Below, piece by piece: positions 4,579-7,225 of a stretch of 7,225 bases of DNA. A program made the position numbers and the translations under genes. This DNA is from Acidimicrobiaceae bacterium (GTDB lineage Bacteria; Actinomycetota; Acidimicrobiia; Acidimicrobiales; Palsa-688). The notes beneath the pieces are model-generated. The model did no database searches. It saw nothing but the letters and a program-made list of their open reading frames with translations, and was not told the origin of the DNA. How positions within the stretch are numbered: position 1 is the stretch's first letter; the number at the start of each line of letters is the position of its first letter. The stretch covers positions 1 to 7,225 of the forward strand of contig WQVT01000118.1 in the NCBI GenBank assembly GCA_009785715.1, given 5' to 3'.

Positions 4579-6614
4579 GAACTCACCCCTGCGGTCGTTC
4601 CTTCCGTGACGTCGGCGCCGGCGGCGCCGTTGGCGAGAACCGGGCTCGGCCGGAAGATCATGCGGCCGAGCGGGCGCTCCTTGAAGGGCTTCTTCGGCGG
4701 TCCGTAGAAGATGTCGAGCGCCACGCCGCCCGGACGGTGGATCAGCGTCAGGACGAGCAGGAAGCCACCCACGAAGGAGAGCCAGTTGCCCTGCAGGCCG
4801 AACCAGTCGAGCAGGGCGAAGGCGAAGAGACCGCCGGGTACGCCGACTGCCGCCTGGACCGCACCGGGCACCGTCGTGATCCCGATGATGTAGCCGAAGG
4901 CGATGAAGTTCAGCGCGACGAGCGTGCCGTAGCTGTCGGCCGTGATCGAACCGTAGCTGTAGGCGAGGAGCACACCTGACACACCGGCGATGCCCGAGGC
5001 GATCGCGAAGCCGATCAGCTTGACGTTGCGCACGTTGATGCCCGTGGCCGCAGCGGCCCGTTCGTTGGCGCGGACCGCGAGCATCTCCTGGCCGAGGCCG
5101 CTCCGACGGAGATTGCAGATGAGCAGCCCGATGATGATGGTCAGGAGCAGGGTGAACCAGCCGAACAGCGGGCTCGGCTCCCCACCGCCGAGGCCGTGGA
5201 ACGTAGCGTTCGAGCCAAAGTTGAAACCGAATATCGACGGGCTCGGGACCGCCGCCCCGGTATTGCCGGCACCCCACGTGGTGTTCCCGAAGCCGAAGTT
5301 CTGGATCGCGTCCGTCGCCGCTAACGTGACCACGACGAGGCCGACTCCTCGTACCCGCAGCGCCGGGAACCCGGATATGACGCCGATGACGATCGCGAAG
5401 ATCACGCCGATGATCCCCGCCCAGGGGAAGGCGATGCCGAAGTTCGTGAAGAGGTGGGAGACGGTGAATCCGGCGACACCACCGAGCGAGATCTGCACCA
5501 CCGAGAGCTGGCCGACGTAGCCGGTGATCACCACGAGGGAGAAGAGCGAGATCGTGGCGATGAGCGAGTAGATCAGTCCCTCGCGGAAACCGTAAGGTAG
5601 GGCCCATATCGCGAATGCGGCGAGCGCCCCCCAGCGGATAGCTCCCTTCATCGGGGCCTTCGGCCGCGGCGCGGCGGGCAGTCGTCGGTCGATGATGTCG
5701 CCACGACCGGGGATCCGGCTGGCGCGGAAGAGCATCGCGATCACGAGGATGACGAAGATCATCAGCTCCTGCACGCCCGGGATGGGGTTGCCGGGACCAC
5801 CCGAGGTCGGGAACCAGCTGAAGGTCTCGAAGTAGGTGAGCAGCGACTCCGCCATCCCGATGAGGAGTCCGGCGACGAAGGTGATGCCGAAGGAGGTGAA
5901 GCTCCCGAACATCGCCGCGGCGAGAGCCGGAACGACCATCAGCGGGAGCGTCTGCGAGTCCACGCTCTGGATCGATGCGGCCAGCAGGCCGACGATCCCC
6001 ATGGTGAGCGACATCGCGACCGTGTTGACAAGTGACAGCCGGTTCGGAGAGAGCCCGAAGAGCGTGGCGTTCGCCTCGTTCTCTGCCGCGGCGCGGGTGC
6101 CAAGCCCGAACTTCGTCCAGCGGAAAATCCCCGCGAACAAGAGGGTGATCGCGAGCAGGATGCCGAAGATCCAGAAGCGGTTTATCTGGACCGCACCGCC
6201 GAAGAGGAGCACCGTGCCTCCGGGCAGGATCGCCGGCTGCGGGCGGGCCGACTCGCCGAAGGCGAGGATGACCGCTGCCTGAGCGGAGAGGAGGAAGCCC
6301 AGGGTGGCGACGAGCTTTGCGAGCGGGGATGCCCGTCGGAGCGGGCGTACGCAGAAGCCCTCGAAGAACAGCCCCAGCACGATGGCGAAGATGAGGGTGA
6401 GCGTCACCGCCCAGGGGGCGGCGAACGTGATGCCGAAGTCTCCGGTTCGGAGTGCCCAATAACAGAACCCGGCAAGCATTGCGATGGCCCCGACGGAGAT
6501 GTTGATGACACCCGCTCCGCGATAGCTGAGCACCACGCCCATTCCGATGCCCGCGATCAGGCCTCCCGACCCGAGCCCGAGCAGCAGGAACACCAGTACT
6601 TGGTTCAATGACAC
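4575..6614 (-). CDS. livHM: Fused LivH-LivM ABC transporter permease, 679 aa
   Basis: Inner-membrane permease combining both Liv permease subunits in one chain. The LivH half (about 1-300) shows VLSYRGAGVINISVGAIAM (28-46) and the coupling loop FGLGTRAAAENEANATLFGLS (169-189). A basic, proline-containing linker (298-327) joins it to the LivM half (about 335-635), with YSLIATISLFSLVVITGYVGQLS (349-371), FPALRVRG (416-423) and the coupling loop GLGQEMLAVRANERAAAATGIN (506-527). Each half has about eight hydrophobic segments, and the two EAA-like loops should contact LivG and LivF. Separate subunits are usually about 290 and 330-350 aa, so the length fits a full fusion. The C-terminal 45 residues are a polar cytosolic tail. 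The start is GTG at 6614, 8 nt after a GGGGGG run; no in-frame start lies just upstream. It overlaps livG by 4 nt. Substrate unknown: Liv-family importers carry amino acids, amides, urea and aromatic acids. Confidence 0.94.
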   Translation of the reverse strand: MSLNQVLVFLLLGLGSGGLIAGIGMGVVLSYRGAGVINISVGAIAMLAGFCYWALRTGDFGITFAAPWAVTLTLIFAIVLGLFFEGFCVRPLRRASPLAKLVATLGFLLSAQAAVILAFGESARPQPAILPGGTVLLFGGAVQINRFWIFGILLAITLLFAGIFRWTKFGLGTRAAAENEANATLFGLSPNRLSLVNTVAMSLTMGIVGLLAASIQSVDSQTLPLMVVPALAAAMFGSFTSFGITFVAGLLIGMAESLLTYFETFSWFPTSGGPGNPIPGVQELMIFVILVIAMLFRASRIPGRGDIIDRRLPAAPRPKAPMKGAIRWGALAAFAIWALPYGFREGLIYSLIATISLFSLVVITGYVGQLSVVQISLGGVAGFTVSHLFTNFGIAFPWAGIIGVIFAIVIGVISGFPALRVRGVGLVVVTLAATDAIQNFGFGNTTWGAGNTGAAVPSPSIFGFNFGSNATFHGLGGGEPSPLFGWFTLLLTIIIGLLICNLRRSGLGQEMLAVRANERAAAATGINVRNVKLIGFAIASGIAGVSGVLLAYSYGSITADSYGTLVALNFIAFGYIIGITTVPGAVQAAVGVPGGLFAFALLDWFGLQGNWLSFVGGFLLVLTLIHRPGGVALDIFYGPPKKPFKERPLGRMIFRPSPVLANGAAGADVTEGTTAGVSS

Positions 6615-6637
6615 GTAATGAACCCCCCGGACACCAT
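6605..6637 (-). CDS. Possible 10-codon leader peptide overlapping the permease start
   Basis: ATG at 6637 opens MVSGGFITCH and stops at TGA (6605-6607), in a different frame from the permease and overlapping its first 10 nt. It has the best ribosome-binding sequence in this leader, GAGGAG (6642-6647), 4 nt before the ATG, whereas the permease GTG has only a G-run. The arrangement suggests translational coupling, but it could be coincidence. The peptide has no run of a single amino acid that would mark classical attenuation. Confidence 0.3.
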   Translation of the reverse strand: MVSGGFITCH

Positions 6638-6659
6638 CAGACTCCTCTCTGATGTGCCC
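6629..6659 (-). promoter_or_regulatory. Leader hairpin with Shine-Dalgarno in its loop
   Basis: CATCAGA (6635-6641) and TCTGATG (6648-6654) pair perfectly around a 6-nt loop that reads GAGGAG on the transcribed strand. The stem extends outward past a bulge at 6634 (CA/TG) and then GG/CC after one mismatch. The stem contains the ATG of the small leader frame, and the structure ends about 15 nt before the permease GTG. It is a plausible translational control element. Confidence 0.4.
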
Positions 6660-6803
6660 CGATTTAGCCGGAATCCTTGAACACTGACGTTATTGCTTTG
6701 CCCCCGCCTGAGTGGGTGCCGGTTTCCCACCTCATCCTGCGCCGACGGAGCCCTCCCTACTCCGTTCAGACAGCCGAGACGCCGACCACCACCAAGCAGC
6801 GTC

Positions 6804-6812
6804 ACCTTAGCA
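6804..6812 (-). promoter_or_regulatory. Candidate extended -10 promoter for the transporter genes
   Basis: TGCTAAGGT on the minus strand fits the extended -10 form TGnTAnnnT. It lies about 57 nt downstream of the 6869-6900 terminator and about 190 nt before the permease GTG. No good -35 is visible. If used, it would let livHM-livG-livF be transcribed independently of the binding-protein gene. Confidence 0.28.
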
Positions 6813-6868
6813 TCGGCCCGCCTGCGATGATCTTCCCCACTGGCCGGAACAACCCGTCCGGGAACAGG

Positions 6869-6900
6869 AAGGACCCCTGGCCAGGTGGCCAGGGGTCCTT
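6869..6900 (-). terminator. Strong intrinsic terminator after the binding-protein gene
   Basis: AAGGACCCCTGGCC (6869-6882) and GGCCAGGGGTCCTT (6887-6900) are perfect 14-bp complements around a 4-nt loop. It lies 34 nt downstream of the stop at 6935. On the minus strand the stem ends in TCCTT followed by CCTGTTCC, moderately T-rich, as is common for terminators in GC-rich bacteria. Partial read-through would give more binding protein than permease, a normal arrangement for importers. Confidence 0.85.
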
Positions 6901-6934
6901 CTCAGTTCGCTTTCTGACGTTTGTTCAGGTGTGG

Positions 6935-7225
6935 CTAACCGGCCGGCGGGACGAAGCCCTTCGGGGGCCCGACCCAGCGGGTCACGGCGTGGAAGACGCC
7001 GTTGTTATCGAAATAGAGCGTGCTCTTGTCGTTGCACGCTGCCGGGGCGTCCTTGTACTTGCCGCAGACGAGGTGCTGCGCACCGAAGGGGACCGGGCCC
7101 TCGAACTTCGCCCCCACAGCGCCAATGGCTGCCGGGGTGTTCTTGCCGCCGGCCTCGGTGATCCACTTCGCGATCGTGATGATCTGGCCGAAGCTGTCCG
7201 TCACCCACGGGTCCGCCGCGTACTG
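6935..7225 (-). CDS. ABC transporter substrate-binding protein (Liv type), C-terminal part
   Basis: The last 96 residues of an extracytoplasmic solute-binding protein, open through the right window edge (reading QYAADPWVTDSFGQ at the edge). A GTG at 7204 is an internal Val codon, not a start. The pattern fits the end of Liv/Peripla_BP_6-type proteins: a helix AADPWVTDSFGQIITIAKWITEAG, then FEGPVPFG, then a Cys pair in HLVCGKYKDAPAACND (probably a disulfide in the secreted protein), and a last strand FDNNGVFHAV with a short Gly/Pro-rich tail. Signal peptide and lipobox would lie outside the window. It is upstream of and co-oriented with the permease and ATPase genes, which strongly supports its role as the binding protein of this importer. 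The ligand-binding residues are mostly out of view, so the ligand is not predictable. Confidence 0.82.
   Translation of the reverse strand, partial: QYAADPWVTDSFGQIITIAKWITEAGGKNTPAAIGAVGAKFEGPVPFGAQHLVCGKYKDAPAACNDKSTLYFDNNGVFHAVTRWVGPPKGFVPPAG

Larger units (their letters stand above)
6615..6934. other. 320-bp intergenic region between binding protein and permease genes
   Basis: No convincing protein gene is seen on either strand apart from the possible 10-codon leader frame. It holds the strong terminator hairpin (6869-6900), a candidate promoter (6804-6812), and three smaller inverted repeats: ACGGAG/CTCCGT (6745-6750, 6760-6765), TGAGTGGG/CCCAcCTCA with one bulge (6709-6716, 6726-6734), and the leader hairpin near 6635-6654. 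The rest is plain sequence without recognisable signals. Confidence 0.7.

Noticed and set aside
4579..6459. Long open frame upstream of and continuous with livG, making an apparent 896-residue protein
   Set aside because: It lies out of frame over the permease gene, is Arg/Pro/His-rich without any domain, and only becomes protein-like at the livG ATG (4578). It is a GC-rich shadow frame.
6605..6805. 66-codon minus-strand protein gene before the permease
   Set aside because: Only its last 10 codons have a ribosome-binding site; the upstream part crosses the hairpins and has no protein-like character.
6935..7204. Complete small 89-residue gene starting at GTG 7204
   Set aside because: The frame stays open through the window edge and the upstream residues continue the binding-protein helix, so this GTG is an internal codon.
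1..7225. tRNA, rRNA, CRISPR array or insertion sequence
   Set aside because: No spaced repeat array, cloverleaf-like segment, rRNA-like stretch, transposase or terminal inverted repeats were seen.

Overview
The window is a GC-rich bacterial segment. Its style suggests an actinomycete, perhaps Acidimicrobiia-like: GC- and Ala/Gly/Arg-rich proteins, a GTG start, a TAnnnT promoter-like site and a single-chain LivH-LivM permease. No rRNA, tRNA or other taxonomic marker is present, so this assignment is inference. Eight genes are supported, two of them cut by the window edges. Seven lie on the minus strand and one on the plus strand. There is no sign of a mobile element, CRISPR array or RNA gene.

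Reading the minus strand from the right edge: the C-terminal part of a branched-chain-amino-acid-type ABC substrate-binding protein (6935-7225) is followed by a very good 14-bp terminator hairpin (6869-6900). After a roughly 250-bp leader come three ABC transporter genes: a fused LivH-LivM permease (4575-6614), LivG (3769-4578, ATGA overlap) and LivF (3026-3763, 5-bp gap). Together these give a complete HAAT/Liv-type importer, whose substrate cannot be read from the sequence. The leader holds several small hairpins and a possible 10-codon leader peptide that overlaps the permease start.

Next is a 111-bp gap with an 11-bp inverted repeat. It is followed by a Gfo/Idh/MocA-type oxidoreductase (1838-2914), a 63-bp gap containing a 16-bp direct repeat, an NADPH-dependent FMN reductase-type flavoprotein (1208-1774), and two VOC-superfamily (glyoxalase/extradiol dioxygenase fold) proteins (649-1170 and 273-638). 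At the left edge a third VOC protein (1-276, plus strand, N-terminus missing) meets the second tail to tail, the two stop codons sharing the palindrome CTAG.

The likely theme is uptake plus redox catabolism of a small organic molecule: importer, dehydrogenase, flavin or quinone reductase and several VOC enzymes. This is inference from gene content and co-orientation. The most distinctive local signals are the leader peptide/hairpin before the permease, the direct repeat before the flavoprotein gene, and the inverted repeat with alternative pairing between livF and the oxidoreductase gene.
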